This document shows, one piece after another, positions 1 to 9,600 of a stretch of 26,518 bases of DNA. The notes under the pieces are model-generated. The model was not told the DNA's origin. It worked only from the letters and a program-made list of their open reading frames with translations, and ran no database searches. How positions within the stretch are numbered: position 1 is the first letter of the stretch; the number at the start of each line of letters is the position of its first letter. Source of the DNA: DASVAL01 sp035649575 (GTDB taxonomy: Bacteria > Planctomycetota > UBA1135 > UBA2386); the NCBI GenBank assembly GCA_035649575.1, contig DASRJH010000227.1:1-26518 (forward strand). The letters run 5' to 3'. Both the position numbers and the translations under genes were made by a program.

Positions 1-1524
1 ACCTCCAGTGACGGCACGAGGATCTGGGACCTGCATGGACAGCAGCTCCGCAGCCTGGACACCGGAGACTGCGGTCAAGGGTTCGGCTTTGCCCTGGACG
101 ACACCAGACAGCGGCTGGCCGTGGCCAGCGGCGGCATCGCACGCGTCTACGACCTGGCGACCGGCAGGCCGCTGTTCTCCGCGCCTGCACCAGGATTGCA
201 TGGGGACGAGTGCTCCGCCACCTGGCTCGCCGACGGCCGGCTCGCTGTCGGCGGCATGGGGGGGCGCGACGTTTGGGTCCATGCCGCCGACGGGCGGACG
301 CACGAGGTCTGGCAGAAGTGGAACCCCGGGGTGGTGCGCGCAATGGCGCACGGGACTCGGCGCGGCCTCGTGCTCGCAGCCGGTTGGGGCGGCCGGATCG
401 CAATCTGGGACAGCCAGGGGCGGCTGCGGCACGACGTGGCGACGGGCCTCGACAACAGCTGGTTCCATGCACTGGCCGTGGCACCCGACGAGCGGCTGTT
501 CGCAGCGGGCGGCAGCGACCACCTCGTGCGCGTCTTCCGACTCCCTGACCAGGGCGAGCCCGTCGAACTGCCGGTGTCGCCGCTCCAGGGGCATGACGCC
601 ACCGTCGTAGCGATCGCATGGTCACCGGATGGCCGCTGGCTCGCCACGGGGGCCGCGGACGGATCGACGCGGCTCTGGGACACCAGCAGATGGGCAACCG
701 TCGCCGTGCTTCGCGGTCACGACCGTGGCGACAGCGGCAACGTCGTGAACGCCGTGCTGTTCACCGACGACAGCAGGATGCTGCTGACCGCCGGTGACGA
801 CGGCGCGATCCAGACGTGGCCTACGGACGCGGCGACCTTGCTCGCGATCGCGCGCAAGAAGTTGGCGCGCGTCGAGTCGGGCACGCCGTCGATCTGGCGC
901 TATCTGGAGTTGCTGAAGAAGGGCGACCTCGCCGGCGCAGCGGCAGCCGGCAAGGAGATCGTCGAGAACGCGATCGCGATCCGCGACGACCGCGCCCTGA
1001 ACCGCATCGCCTGGGAGATCGTCGATCCCACGGTCGCCGACCGGCCGCGCGACCTCGACCTCGCCGAGCGGGCGGTCTCGGCGTCGTTCTCCTTGCAGCC
1101 GAAGCCGGATGCAAACGGGCTCGCCACTCGGGCGCGCATGCGCTTGTCGATCCGGCGCTATTTGGAGTTGCTGAAGAAGGGCGACCTCGCCGGCGCAGCG
1201 GGGGCCGGCAGGCAGATCGTCGAGAACGCGATCGCGACCGGCGACGCGCGCGCCCTGAACGGAATCGCGTGGGCGATCGTCGACCCCGGGGTCACCGACC
1301 TTCCGCGCGACCTCGACCTCGCCGAGCGGGCGATCACGGCGTCGTTCTCCGTGTTGCCGAAGCCGGATGCGAACCGGCTCGACACGCTCGCGCGTGTGCA
1401 CTACTGGCGCGGCGACTACCGGAAGGCGCTGGCCGAGCAGCGGCGGGCCGTGGAGCTGGCGGATCGGCCGAATCTGCGGGCGGCGTTGGAGGAGTACGAA
1501 AAGCTGGTGGAACGGGGGCGCTGA
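1..1524 (+). CDS. WD40-repeat protein with duplicated TPR-like C-terminal domain (5' end outside window)
   Basis: The frame is open from base 1, so the start lies upstream; 507 residues are visible. Residues 1 to about 285 are WD40 blades, recognisable from SSDGTRIWD at the window edge, GGRIAIWDS, AADGSTRLWD and a final GDDGAIQTW. Residues 300 to 507 are helical and TPR-like, built from two copies of an 86-residue unit that begins RYLELLKKGDLAGAA, followed by a helix pair resembling the last TPR of such proteins. In planctomycetes this WD40 plus TPR layout is often the C-terminal half of a large Ser/Thr protein kinase or membrane protein; the missing N-terminus would decide. The role is inferred to be protein-protein scaffolding. 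The stop is TGA at 1522. Fold assignment is confident, function is not. Confidence 0.85.
   Translation, partial: TSSDGTRIWDLHGQQLRSLDTGDCGQGFGFALDDTRQRLAVASGGIARVYDLATGRPLFSAPAPGLHGDECSATWLADGRLAVGGMGGRDVWVHAADGRTHEVWQKWNPGVVRAMAHGTRRGLVLAAGWGGRIAIWDSQGRLRHDVATGLDNSWFHALAVAPDERLFAAGGSDHLVRVFRLPDQGEPVELPVSPLQGHDATVVAIAWSPDGRWLATGAADGSTRLWDTSRWATVAVLRGHDRGDSGNVVNAVLFTDDSRMLLTAGDDGAIQTWPTDAATLLAIARKKLARVESGTPSIWRYLELLKKGDLAGAAAAGKEIVENAIAIRDDRALNRIAWEIVDPTVADRPRDLDLAERAVSASFSLQPKPDANGLATRARMRLSIRRYLELLKKGDLAGAAGAGRQIVENAIATGDARALNGIAWAIVDPGVTDLPRDLDLAERAITASFSVLPKPDANRLDTLARVHYWRGDYRKALAEQRRAVELADRPNLRAALEEYEKLVERGR
898..1413 (+). repeat. Tandem 258-bp in-frame duplication inside the WD40/TPR gene
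   Basis: The DNA starting at 898 is repeated from 1156 with a period of exactly 258 bp (86 codons) and no gap. By eye about 32 of roughly 237 compared positions differ, that is about 86 percent identity. The reading frame is kept, so the protein gains one complete helical module. Confidence 0.85.
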
Positions 1525-1686
1525 TCCAGCGCGGTCAGGGTTCCGGAGACCTTTCCTGGCTTCCAAACCGGGCCGGCAGGGTGCTGCTGCAAGCACGCAG
1601 GTTCGGACCGCCCGCCTGCCAGGGCAATGCACAGATTTCCAAGGCACGCGAGACCTCGTGCACCCCTTTGCATTGCAGTGGACAAC

Positions 1687-1693
1687 GAGGAGG
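1687..1693 (+). promoter_or_regulatory. Strong Shine-Dalgarno site
   Basis: GAGGAGG ends six bases before the ATG at 1700. It fixes this start, which also begins a clean signal peptide, rather than the many upstream in-frame codons. Confidence 0.8.
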
Positions 1694-1699
1694 TCGCAC

Positions 1700-3097
1700 A
1701 TGCATCTGTCGGTACGTTGTCTCGCGTCGCTCGCCATCGTCTCTGCCGCGGCTGCCCAGGTTCCGCGCGGCTGGGCGGTCGCTTCCCGCTACTCATACGG
1801 CTCTGTAGTGACCGGCGGGCTCGTCATGTTCCATCCGCTGGTCGGCGCCCCGCAGACGATAACCGGCCTCCCGCCGCAGATCAGCGGGTTCGGACTCACG
1901 ACTGCGACCGGCGCGGCCGCCGTGCTCGTCGACTCGGCCACGGGCGACGTCGTCGTCGGGACCCACACGCCCGCGAATCTGCCCGTCGACGTGCACGTGG
2001 TAACGCTGACCGGGACGGTCGCGACCTCGATCGCCGCCTACAACCTCGGCATCGCTGGCGCGATTGGCTGGACAGACCAGATGGCGTGGGTCGGCGGCGA
2101 CATCCTGGTCACCAATCGTGGTCAGTGGATGGCTTCCGGGCCGCTCGCGGGTGCTCAGCTGGGGTGGGTGCGTCCGCGCCTGGGACCACCGGGGACGCCG
2201 GGTACCGTCGTACCGATCCCCGTCGGCGGGACCATGAGCGGCACCGTGAACGCGCTGGCGGTCGATGCTCAGGGTCAGTTCGCCTACCTCGGAAGGTTCA
2301 TCTACAGCGGCGGTCTCTACACTTCCTTCGTCTATCGGGTTCCGCTGAGCGGGCCTTCGCCGGCCATGCCGGTGCTGCTGACGACTGTTCCAGACGCCCT
2401 GCTGCAGCTGGCGTTCGCCGCGGATGGTGGGCTGCTGGCGGGCGTCGGTTTGCTGAACGGGACGACCAACGTCGTGCACGCGATCGACGTCGGCACGGGT
2501 GCCATCGTGGCGAGTTGGGGTGGCTCGGGAATCGCCGACGCCAATGGCCTGGCTGTCGACCTGCCGACCGGCGACATGCTGGTCGGAGATGACACCACCG
2601 GCAACGTGTACCGCAGCTCTCCTCTCGGGGCCGGCCTCTATGGTGCCCCAGGTCTCGTGGCCAACTGCGGACTCGGAATCTCGGGCATCGCCCTGCGCCC
2701 CGCGCTATCCACCTACGGGCAGCCGAGCTACCCGCCCGGCGCCAACACGCTGACCTGGGTGACCACCGCGAACCCCGGTGGCGGACCGAACGTCGGCAAT
2801 CTCTCGTTCTCGCTCTCACTCGACTCGAGCCCCGGCGCCGACTTTGGCCTGCTCTGTCTCTCACTCGGTCAGGCGACGCCGCCGCCGTTGCAGGTGCCGC
2901 CGCTGGGAATCACCCTGCTGCTCGATCCGGGCACGGTGCGCATCCACGCGCTGGTGCCGCCACAACTGCGATCCACCACGCCGCTGCCGATCCCGAACGA
3001 CCCTGGCCTCGCGTCACTCCACATCTTCGCGCAGATGCTCGGCATAACGCCGTCGGGCTGGTCCGCGTCGCCGGGGCTCTGGATCAGCGTGTTCTGA
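1700..3097 (+). CDS. Secreted beta-propeller-like protein with planctomycete-type C-terminal domain
   Basis: 465 residues. It opens with a signal peptide (about residues 1-20, hydrophobic ASLAIVSAAAA, Q at +1). The body, about residues 25-345, has repeated short strands and motifs such as ANGLAVDLPTGDMLVGDD and NALAVDAQGQFAYLG, typical of NHL or SMP-30-like six-bladed propellers, though no catalytic residues can be assigned. The last ~115 residues form an all-beta tail with LSFSLSLDSSPGADFGLLCL and PLPIPNDPGLASLHIFAQM. I associate similar tails with the C-termini of many secreted planctomycete proteins, where they are probably an adhesion or surface-retention domain. A strong ribosome site precedes the start. 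It is flanked by a convergent amidohydrolase with 19 bases between stops. Function unknown; secretion is well supported. Confidence 0.85.
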   Translation: MHLSVRCLASLAIVSAAAAQVPRGWAVASRYSYGSVVTGGLVMFHPLVGAPQTITGLPPQISGFGLTTATGAAAVLVDSATGDVVVGTHTPANLPVDVHVVTLTGTVATSIAAYNLGIAGAIGWTDQMAWVGGDILVTNRGQWMASGPLAGAQLGWVRPRLGPPGTPGTVVPIPVGGTMSGTVNALAVDAQGQFAYLGRFIYSGGLYTSFVYRVPLSGPSPAMPVLLTTVPDALLQLAFAADGGLLAGVGLLNGTTNVVHAIDVGTGAIVASWGGSGIADANGLAVDLPTGDMLVGDDTTGNVYRSSPLGAGLYGAPGLVANCGLGISGIALRPALSTYGQPSYPPGANTLTWVTTANPGGGPNVGNLSFSLSLDSSPGADFGLLCLSLGQATPPPLQVPPLGITLLLDPGTVRIHALVPPQLRSTTPLPIPNDPGLASLHIFAQMLGITPSGWSASPGLWISVF

Positions 3098-3102
3098 TCA
3101 GG

Positions 3103-3126
3103 GCCGCGCAGGCTCGTCAGCGCGGC
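3103..3126. terminator. Candidate bidirectional terminator between convergent genes
   Basis: A perfect 7-bp GC-only inverted repeat (GCCGCGC at 3103-3109, GCGCGGC at 3120-3126) with a 10-base loop lies between the propeller gene and the amidohydrolase, and covers the latter's stop codon at 3117-3119. There is no U-run, so an intrinsic terminator of the standard type is not certain. Confidence 0.45.
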
Positions 3127-4517
3127 AGCAGTGCCGAGCGCTCGTGCAGATGGCCGCCGCGGCAGACCTGGACGAGCGAACGGAACGCGCGCGCATCGGC
3201 GCCCGGATCCTGCGTCAGCACGAGCAGGTCGGCGATGAAGCCCGGTGCGATGCGGCCGAGGTCCTTGCCGCGCCCCATCGCGGCGGCGGCGTCGCGCGTC
3301 GAAGCGACCACGACTTCCGCGGCCTTCATGCCGGCCGTCTGCATCGCTTCCATCTCGACGAAGACCGACGGGCCGTGCAGCGTCAGCGGGTTGCCCGCGT
3401 CGGTGCCCATCACGATCGGCACGCCGCCGGCGCGCAGCTTCATCAGATTCTTGGCCATGGTCGTGCGCTGCAGGTCGAAGCGTTTCTGTATGCCTTCGAT
3501 TGCGAGCGAATTGACCTTGGCGCGCAGCTCCTTGTCCTCGGTCCTCAGCACGCGCTCCTTCACGCTCGGGTGCACGGCATCGAGCTGGCTGCGGACCTCG
3601 TCGCTGATCTTGGCGGAATGGAGCTGCAGGTAGCCGTCGCGCACGGTCAGCGTCGGACAGTAGAACGTGCCCTTCTGCTTCGCCGCGGCGACGAACGCGT
3701 CGTCGACCTCCTTGTCCTCCACGCTGTGCACGAGCAGGTGCGCGCCGGCATCGACGGCGATGCGCGCGGTGGCGAGCGTCGTCGCGTGCACGATCAACGG
3801 CAGGCCCTGCTGCTGCGCCTCGTCGCCGGCGGCCATGACGATCGGCGCGAGCTCTTCGGCCGTCTTGTCCCTGTCGATGAACCAGAACTTGACCGCCGCG
3901 CTGCCGAACGCCTTGTGCAGCCGTACGAAACGCCGCGCGTCGTCGGCGTCGTTCGGGAACACGAACTGGCTCTGGTCCGGCAGCGTCAGCAGCTTGGGGT
4001 CGTAGGTCGCGAGCAAGGCGCCCGCAGCGGCCACGTGCGGCGCGCGGCTCGAGTGCTCGGTCGCGGCACCGAGCGTTCGCGTCCACGGGTAACCGCCGAC
4101 GTCGAAGACGGCCGTGACGCCGCTGTGCAGGAAGGCCAGGTGGTAACGCTCGGGATGCGCGGCGTTCTCGGCCATCGCCACTTCGTACGGGAACTCGGCG
4201 CGCGCGTCGCGCGCGTCGGGCCGGCCGTCGGCCCAGCCCGTTTGCGAGTAGTGCACGTGCGTGTCGACGAGGCCCGGCGTGAGGAAGCGGCCCTTGACGT
4301 CGACGACGCGGGATCCCGCGGGGACCACAGTGCCCGCGCGCGGGCCCACTGCGGTGATCACCCCGTTCGCCACGAGCACGATGGCGTCGGTGAGCGGCGG
4401 CGTGTCGTCGCCCGTGTAGACGGTGCCGCCGACGAACGCGAGCGGCTCTTGTGCCGCGGCTGGCGCGAAGAAGGTGGCGAGGGCGGCGAGAATCAGCCGT
4501 GCGAGGTGGCGGGACAT
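3117..4517 (-). CDS. Secreted metal-dependent amidohydrolase (imidazolonepropionase-like)
   Basis: 466 residues. A signal peptide (residues 1-22, ending PAAAQ) exports it, probably to the periplasm. The TIM-barrel amidohydrolase metal site is intact: HVH at 87-89, a lysine at 210 in AVKFWF that could be the carboxylated bridging ligand, H244 (IVHA), H264 (LVHS) and D373 in GTDAGNP. The N-terminal beta-sandwich segment (GGTVYTGDDTPPLTDAIV) and the C-terminal segment (GRIAPGFIADLLVL) are the usual composite domain of this superfamily. Relatives include imidazolonepropionase-like enzymes and Xaa-Pro dipeptidases; the substrate cannot be read from sequence, but secretion argues for a dipeptide or other external amide rather than histidine catabolism. 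It lies 36 bases downstream of the CPBP gene on the same strand and is likely co-transcribed. No clear Shine-Dalgarno site. Confidence 0.9.
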   Translation of the reverse strand: MSRHLARLILAALATFFAPAAAQEPLAFVGGTVYTGDDTPPLTDAIVLVANGVITAVGPRAGTVVPAGSRVVDVKGRFLTPGLVDTHVHYSQTGWADGRPDARDARAEFPYEVAMAENAAHPERYHLAFLHSGVTAVFDVGGYPWTRTLGAATEHSSRAPHVAAAGALLATYDPKLLTLPDQSQFVFPNDADDARRFVRLHKAFGSAAVKFWFIDRDKTAEELAPIVMAAGDEAQQQGLPLIVHATTLATARIAVDAGAHLLVHSVEDKEVDDAFVAAAKQKGTFYCPTLTVRDGYLQLHSAKISDEVRSQLDAVHPSVKERVLRTEDKELRAKVNSLAIEGIQKRFDLQRTTMAKNLMKLRAGGVPIVMGTDAGNPLTLHGPSVFVEMEAMQTAGMKAAEVVVASTRDAAAAMGRGKDLGRIAPGFIADLLVLTQDPGADARAFRSLVQVCRGGHLHERSALLPR

Positions 4518-4553
4518 GCAGCCATCATGCTCGCCGGCCCGCGCTCGCGCGAG

Positions 4554-5093
4554 TCACACGTCGGTCCGCAGGTAGTAGCCGAGGTTGTTCAGGTAGTGCA
4601 GGATCACGGCTGGCCAGACCGAACGGCAGCGCAGCGCCACGTAGCCGAGCAGCGGACCGATCACGAGACCCGCGTACGCGACGTTGCCGGCGAGGCGCGC
4701 GGCGTCGAGCCAGTAGATGTTGCGCAGGTGCAGGATGCCGAACAGCAAGGACGACACCGCGATCGCCACCCAGTTCGGATGCCTGCGCACGAGCATCGCG
4801 AGGATCCAACCGCGGAAGATCAGCTCCTCGTAGATCGGGCAGACCAGCGCGTTGAAGCCCGGGCCCGCATAACCGAACACCGTGCCCTTGGCCACGAACT
4901 CGGCGTGCGTCGCGAACACCATCGTCACGAACAGCGCGACGACGAGCACGACCTGCGCCCACGGCGCCACGATCCAGATGCGGCGGAACTCGAACAGCAA
5001 CTGTTGCTGCGGATCGACGCGCCCGATCCGCAACGCCGCGATCACGCGCTGCCATCTCGTACGCCTGCTCACGCCGGTCACACTCGTGGTCAT
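4554..5093 (-). CDS. CPBP-family intramembrane metalloprotease (CAAX/Abi type)
   Basis: 179 residues with several membrane helices (about 42-62, 105-122, 134-152, 158-172). All motifs of the CPBP (Rce1-like) glutamic protease family are present: YEELIFRG with E89, E90 and R94; FGILH with F118 and H122; and HYLNN with H166 and N169/N170. The family cleaves prenylated CAAX proteins in eukaryotes, and in bacteria serves in bacteriocin self-immunity, peptide maturation and membrane proteostasis. The ATG at 5091-5093 overlaps the TGA of the upstream gene by four bases (ATGA), indicating translational coupling, so its substrate or partner may be the upstream secreted protein. A much longer frame continues upstream in the same register, but it runs antisense-like through the neighbour and shows no domain. 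Confidence 0.9.
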   Translation of the reverse strand: MTTSVTGVSRRTRWQRVIAALRIGRVDPQQQLLFEFRRIWIVAPWAQVVLVVALFVTMVFATHAEFVAKGTVFGYAGPGFNALVCPIYEELIFRGWILAMLVRRHPNWVAIAVSSLLFGILHLRNIYWLDAARLAGNVAYAGLVIGPLLGYVALRCRSVWPAVILHYLNNLGYYLRTDV

Positions 5094-6568
5094 CGCATCG
5101 CTTTGCGCAGCGCCTCGAAGGCCGGCCAGCCGATGGTCTTGCTCGTCAACACCGCGTCGACGCGCGCGCCGTCGGTCGTGACCTTCGCCGCCGTGATCGC
5201 GTCGAGCACGGGCTGCAGCTCCGCCGTTCCCTTCTGCACCTCGGTCCACGCGCGCAGCCGCTCGAGTTGCTCGGCCTGCAGCCTGGTCAGCCGCTCGGCC
5301 CACGCCGCGGCTTCGTCTTCGTCGCGCGCCGTGAACGACAGGCACAGCCGGGGCTCTTCGCCGAACGACACCGTGATCTCGGCGCGTCCGGCAGGCAGCT
5401 CGAGAGCTGCGAGCAAGAGCCACGCTTTCGACGTGGGCGGCACGACGACGCGGATCGCCGGGCCTTCGGCCAGCAGTTCGCGAGCGAGCTCGGGCTTCGC
5501 GCGGCCGGCCATGCCCTTGCTCCACGTGCGCAACGAGGAAGCGCCGATCGCCACGTCGCCCTCGCGCGTGACCGCGTGCACTTCGTCTCCTTGCCGCGTG
5601 ACCGGGATCTCGGTCTGCATGAATCCGGCGAGCTCCGCCATCGAGGCGGCGAACTGCTCGGGCTCGAATTCGCCTGCCGTCTGGACGTTCCAGCCGAGCG
5701 ATCGCCCGAGGTCCTGCAGCACGATCGCAGCCACGGTGTGGTCGAACCGCATGCTGCCGTAGCGCCGGACGACTTCGAACGGGAACTCGCCGGTCAGATC
5801 GGCCAGATACTGACCCCAGTAGAGGTCGTCGGGCGTCGGCGCTTTCAACGCCTCGACGACGCGGTAGGACCGGTCGATGGCGACGCGCCGCGCGATGGCC
5901 GTCATCGGCGTGAAGTCCGGCAGCAGCGCGTGGTCGAGCACGACGTAGGCGTCGGCGGTCACGGGCAGCAGCAGGTTCTCGGGCGCGAGCCGCTGTCGCG
6001 CCGGGGCCGGCCGCCGGTGGAACGCCGCCAGCGCCACCTGAGCACGTTTCTGCAGCAGCGGCGGCGTGTCCGCACGCTTGCTCAGCGCCGTGAGCTCGGC
6101 GACCGCACCTTCGTGCTTGCCCCGCTGCAACCATTCGATCGCCACGAGCCGGTCGAGCAGCTCGACGCGCGCGAGCACCGGATCCACCGTGGAGATCGGC
6201 GTGAGCAGGAATTGCCGCAACGCCACGGCGCCCGGTTCGATCCCGGCGCGGCGCAGGTGTCGCTCGGCGTCGGTGTTGCCGAGCAGGCCCTGCGGGCCGT
6301 GCGCGAACAGCAGCAGCAGGGCGCTCGCGCGGCTCGCGTACGTGCTCTGTTTGAACGGAGCGTCGATCGGCAGCATCGGCTGGAACGGGATCGCGCCGCC
6401 CTCGCACGACCGCACTTCCAACACGCCGTGGTCGTCGCGCCGGTAACGCAGCTCGATCAGGTCCTCGCCTGCCGCGCGGCGCTGCTGCAGCAGCGCGTTC
6501 CAGGCGTCGTCCGGCATCTGGGCGGCGAGCAGCGTCGAGAGGAAAACCGGGGCCAGCGCGCGTCGCAT
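5090..6568 (-). CDS. Uncharacterised secreted protein, translationally coupled to CPBP protease
   Basis: 492 residues from the ATG at 6566-6568, chosen because it starts a signal peptide (MRRALAPVFLSTLLAAQMP); a start 16 codons upstream would place a charged stretch before it. I do not recognise a domain. Residues 20-200 are rich in alpha-helical, Arg/Glu-containing segments that could be helical repeats. The centre contains LYWGQYLADLTGEFPFEVVRRYGS. Residues about 290-420 look alpha/beta, with ELPAGRAEITVSFGEEPRLCLSF, followed by a helical, possibly coiled-coil segment (ERLTRLQAEQLERLRAW). The C-terminal piece (LDAITAAKVTTDGARVDAVLTSKTIG) resembles the end of planctomycete DUF-type periplasmic proteins, but this is only an impression. 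Its stop overlaps the CPBP start, and 105 bases separate it from the divergent acyltransferase fusion. Confidence 0.75.
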   Translation of the reverse strand: MRRALAPVFLSTLLAAQMPDDAWNALLQQRRAAGEDLIELRYRRDDHGVLEVRSCEGGAIPFQPMLPIDAPFKQSTYASRASALLLLFAHGPQGLLGNTDAERHLRRAGIEPGAVALRQFLLTPISTVDPVLARVELLDRLVAIEWLQRGKHEGAVAELTALSKRADTPPLLQKRAQVALAAFHRRPAPARQRLAPENLLLPVTADAYVVLDHALLPDFTPMTAIARRVAIDRSYRVVEALKAPTPDDLYWGQYLADLTGEFPFEVVRRYGSMRFDHTVAAIVLQDLGRSLGWNVQTAGEFEPEQFAASMAELAGFMQTEIPVTRQGDEVHAVTREGDVAIGASSLRTWSKGMAGRAKPELARELLAEGPAIRVVVPPTSKAWLLLAALELPAGRAEITVSFGEEPRLCLSFTARDEDEAAAWAERLTRLQAEQLERLRAWTEVQKGTAELQPVLDAITAAKVTTDGARVDAVLTSKTIGWPAFEALRKAMR

Positions 6569-6673
6569 GGCGGGCACTCTAGTCAGAACTCCCCTCGCCG
6601 TGCCATTCCGCCACAACTGGGTCAGGAGAAGCGGCGCAAAACGGCGATACTCCCAGTCGAACCAGGTCCCCTA

Positions 6674-9600
6674 ATGTCGAACGCTCCCGCGCCCTCTGCC
6701 GCCACCCGTTCTCCGCTGCTCGGCCTGCTCGTGGCGCAGTTCTTCGGCGCGTTCAACGACAACGCGTTCAAGATGATCGTCGTGCTGCTGGCCATCGGGG
6801 CCGCGCAGGCTGGCGACGAGGCCGCGAAGCAATGGGCCGCGACGCTTGCGATGGTCGTGTTCACGCTGCCGATGATGCTGGGCTCATTGCCTGCGATGGC
6901 GCTCGGCGACCGCGTCGGCAAGCGTTCGATCGTCGTGTGGACGAAGGGTGTCGAGGTCGCGCTGATGGCGCTCGGCACGCTGGCCCTGACCGTCGCGCCG
7001 ACGGGCTGGCTGCCGCTCGCCGTGCTCGCGGGCATGGGGGCGACGAGTGCGCTGTTTTCGCCTGCGAAGTACGGCATCCTGCCCGAGATCCTGCCGCACG
7101 ACCGGCTGACTGCGGCGAACGGACAGCTCGAGGCCGCGAGCTTCCTCGCGATCATCCTCGGCACCGTCAGCGGCGGCGCGCTGAAGGAATGGGCCGGTCC
7201 CGAACTGTGGCTGGCCGGCGCGCTGCTGACGGTCCTCGCTGCGCTCGGGTTCGGGGCCGCGTTCATGCTGCCCAAGGTGAACGCGAGCGGCGCCGCGGAA
7301 CCGTTCCGCGTCGTCGTGCCCGCGGCGTGGCGCACGCTACGCAGCGACCGGCCGCTGTGGCTCGCCACGCTCGGCTCCGTCGTGTTCTGGGGCATCGCGA
7401 GCCTGCTCGGTCAGGACGTTCTCGTCTATGCGAAACAGGTGCTCGCGCTCGGCGACGACTGGGCCGGTCTGCCCTACGCGCTGTTCGCGGTCGGCATCGG
7501 CGCGGGCGCGTTGCTCGCTGGCCGCATCAGCAAGGGCAAGGTCGAGACGGGGCTGATCCCGCTCGGGTCGATCGGGCTCGCGCTTGCGGCGGCCGCGATG
7601 GGGGCGTTCGAGCCGCGGCTGTTCGGCACCTGCGCGCTGATGGCGGTGCTCGGCACAGCTAGCGGCTTCGTCGTCGTGCCGCTGAACGCGCTCGTGCAAT
7701 GGCGTGCGCCGGCCGCGCGCCGCGGTGCCATCATCGCGCTCGTCAACGGGCTCGCGTTCGCCGGCATCCTGGCCGGCAACCTCGGTTGTCTGGGGCTGGC
7801 TTCGCTCGGCGCCACCAGCGCTTCGATCCTGCTCGTCGCGGCCGCGTTCATCATCGCCGGAACTTGCTGGGCGATCTGGCTGCTGCCCGACGCGCTGCTG
7901 CGGCTCGTCGTGATCCTGGCCGCGCACACGCTGTATCGCGTGCGCGTGATCGGGACGCGCAACGTGCCCGAAACGGGCGGCGCATTGTTGATCCCGAACC
8001 ACGTGTCGTTCCTCGACGGTCTGTTCTTGCTGGCGGCGATCGACCGGCCGATCCGCTTCGTCGTCGAACAGCACTGGTACGAACGGCCCTACCTGAAGCC
8101 GTTCCTGAAGGCGCTGCGCGCGATTCCGATCTCGGGCAGCGGCGGACCGCGCGTCGTGCTGCGCGCGCTGCGCGATGCCGGCCAGGCGCTCGACGACGGC
8201 GAGCTCGTGTGCATGTTCGCCGAGGGTGAGATCTCCCGCATGGGCAGCACGCTGCCGTTCCGGCGCGGTCTGCAGCGCATCGTGAAGGGACGCGCGGCCC
8301 CGATCGTGCCGGTGCACCTCGATCGTGTGTATGGCGGTCTCCTGAGCGCGCGCCAGGGGCGCGTGCAGTGGTGGCCGACGAAGGTGCCCTGCCCCGTGAC
8401 CGTGTCGTTCGGCAGCCAGCTCGACAGCAAGGTCGAGCCGGCCGAGGTGCGCCGCGCGGTCGACGAGCTCGGCGAGGCGGCGTGGCAGCAACGCGCGCGC
8501 GAGCTGCGGCCGCTGCACCACACCTTCGTGTCCTCGGTGTGGCGCGCGCCGTGGCGGCCCTTGCTGCTCGACAGCCAGGGCAAGCGGCTGTCGCGGCTCG
8601 GCGCGCTCGCAGGCGCGATCGTGCTCGCGCGCCGCCTGCGTGCCGCGTGGGCCGGCCAGGAAACGGTCGGCACGCTGCTGCCGCCGTCGATCGGCGGAGC
8701 GCTCGCGGCCTTCGCGGCGAGCCTGTCGGGTCGCACGGCAGTGCCGCTGAACTACACGGTCGGAACCGCGGCGCTGAACTCCGCGGCGCGGCAGGCGGGG
8801 CTGGCCTCGGTGCTCACGTCGCGCGCGTTCCTCGAGCGCGCGAAGATCACGCTGCCCGAAGGTCTCACGGTGCTCGCGATGGAGGACCTGCTCGCGGGCG
8901 TGCGCACCGGCGAACGGCTCGGCGCACTGCTGCGCGCGCTCTGCCTGCCGATCGGCTGGCTCGAGCGCGCGTGCGGCGCCCGGCGGCGCGTCACACGCGA
9001 CGACACGGCGACGATCATCTTCAGCAGCGGCAGCACCGGTGAGCCCAAGGGCGTCGTGCTGACGCACGGCAACCTGCAGGCGAACTGCGATGCCGTCGCG
9101 CAGCTGATCCCGCTCGACCACCACGACCGGCTCGTCGGCGTGCTGCCGCTGTTCCACTCGTTCGGCAACATGGCGCTCTGGTATGCGGTGCAGCAGGGCG
9201 CGGGCATCGTGTTCCACCCCAATCCGCTCGACGCCGTCGCGGTCGGCGAGCTCACGGCGGTCCACCGCGCCTCGATCCTGCTCGCGACGCCGACGTTCCT
9301 GCAGCTCTACCAGCGGCGCTGCGAGCCGGGGCAGTTCGGTTCGCTGCGTGTCGTGTTGACCGGCGCCGAGAAGCTCACGGAGACGCTGGCCGACGCGTTC
9401 GCGGACCGGTTCGGCATCCGGCCCGTGCAGGGTTACGGCTGCACCGAGTGTGCGCCCGTCGTCGCGGTCAGTACTCCGGGCTACCGCGCGCCCGGCTTCT
9501 ATCAGGCCGGTTCGCGCCGTGGCTCGGTCGGCCGCCCGCTGCCCGGCGTGCTCGTGCGCATCGTCGATCCCGAGACGAAGGCGCCGCGACCGGTCGGCGA

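Noticed and set aside
1575..1620. GGCAGG/CCTGCC stem with inner GTGCT/AGCAC hairpin between the WD40 and propeller genes
   Set aside because: Arms are short and about 34 bases apart; not strong enough to call a terminator or structured RNA.
2869..4086. Long open frames on the opposite strand of the amidohydrolase and many other genes
   Set aside because: They are rich in R, A, G and P, lack domains, and arise because very GC-rich coding DNA has few stop codons in other frames.
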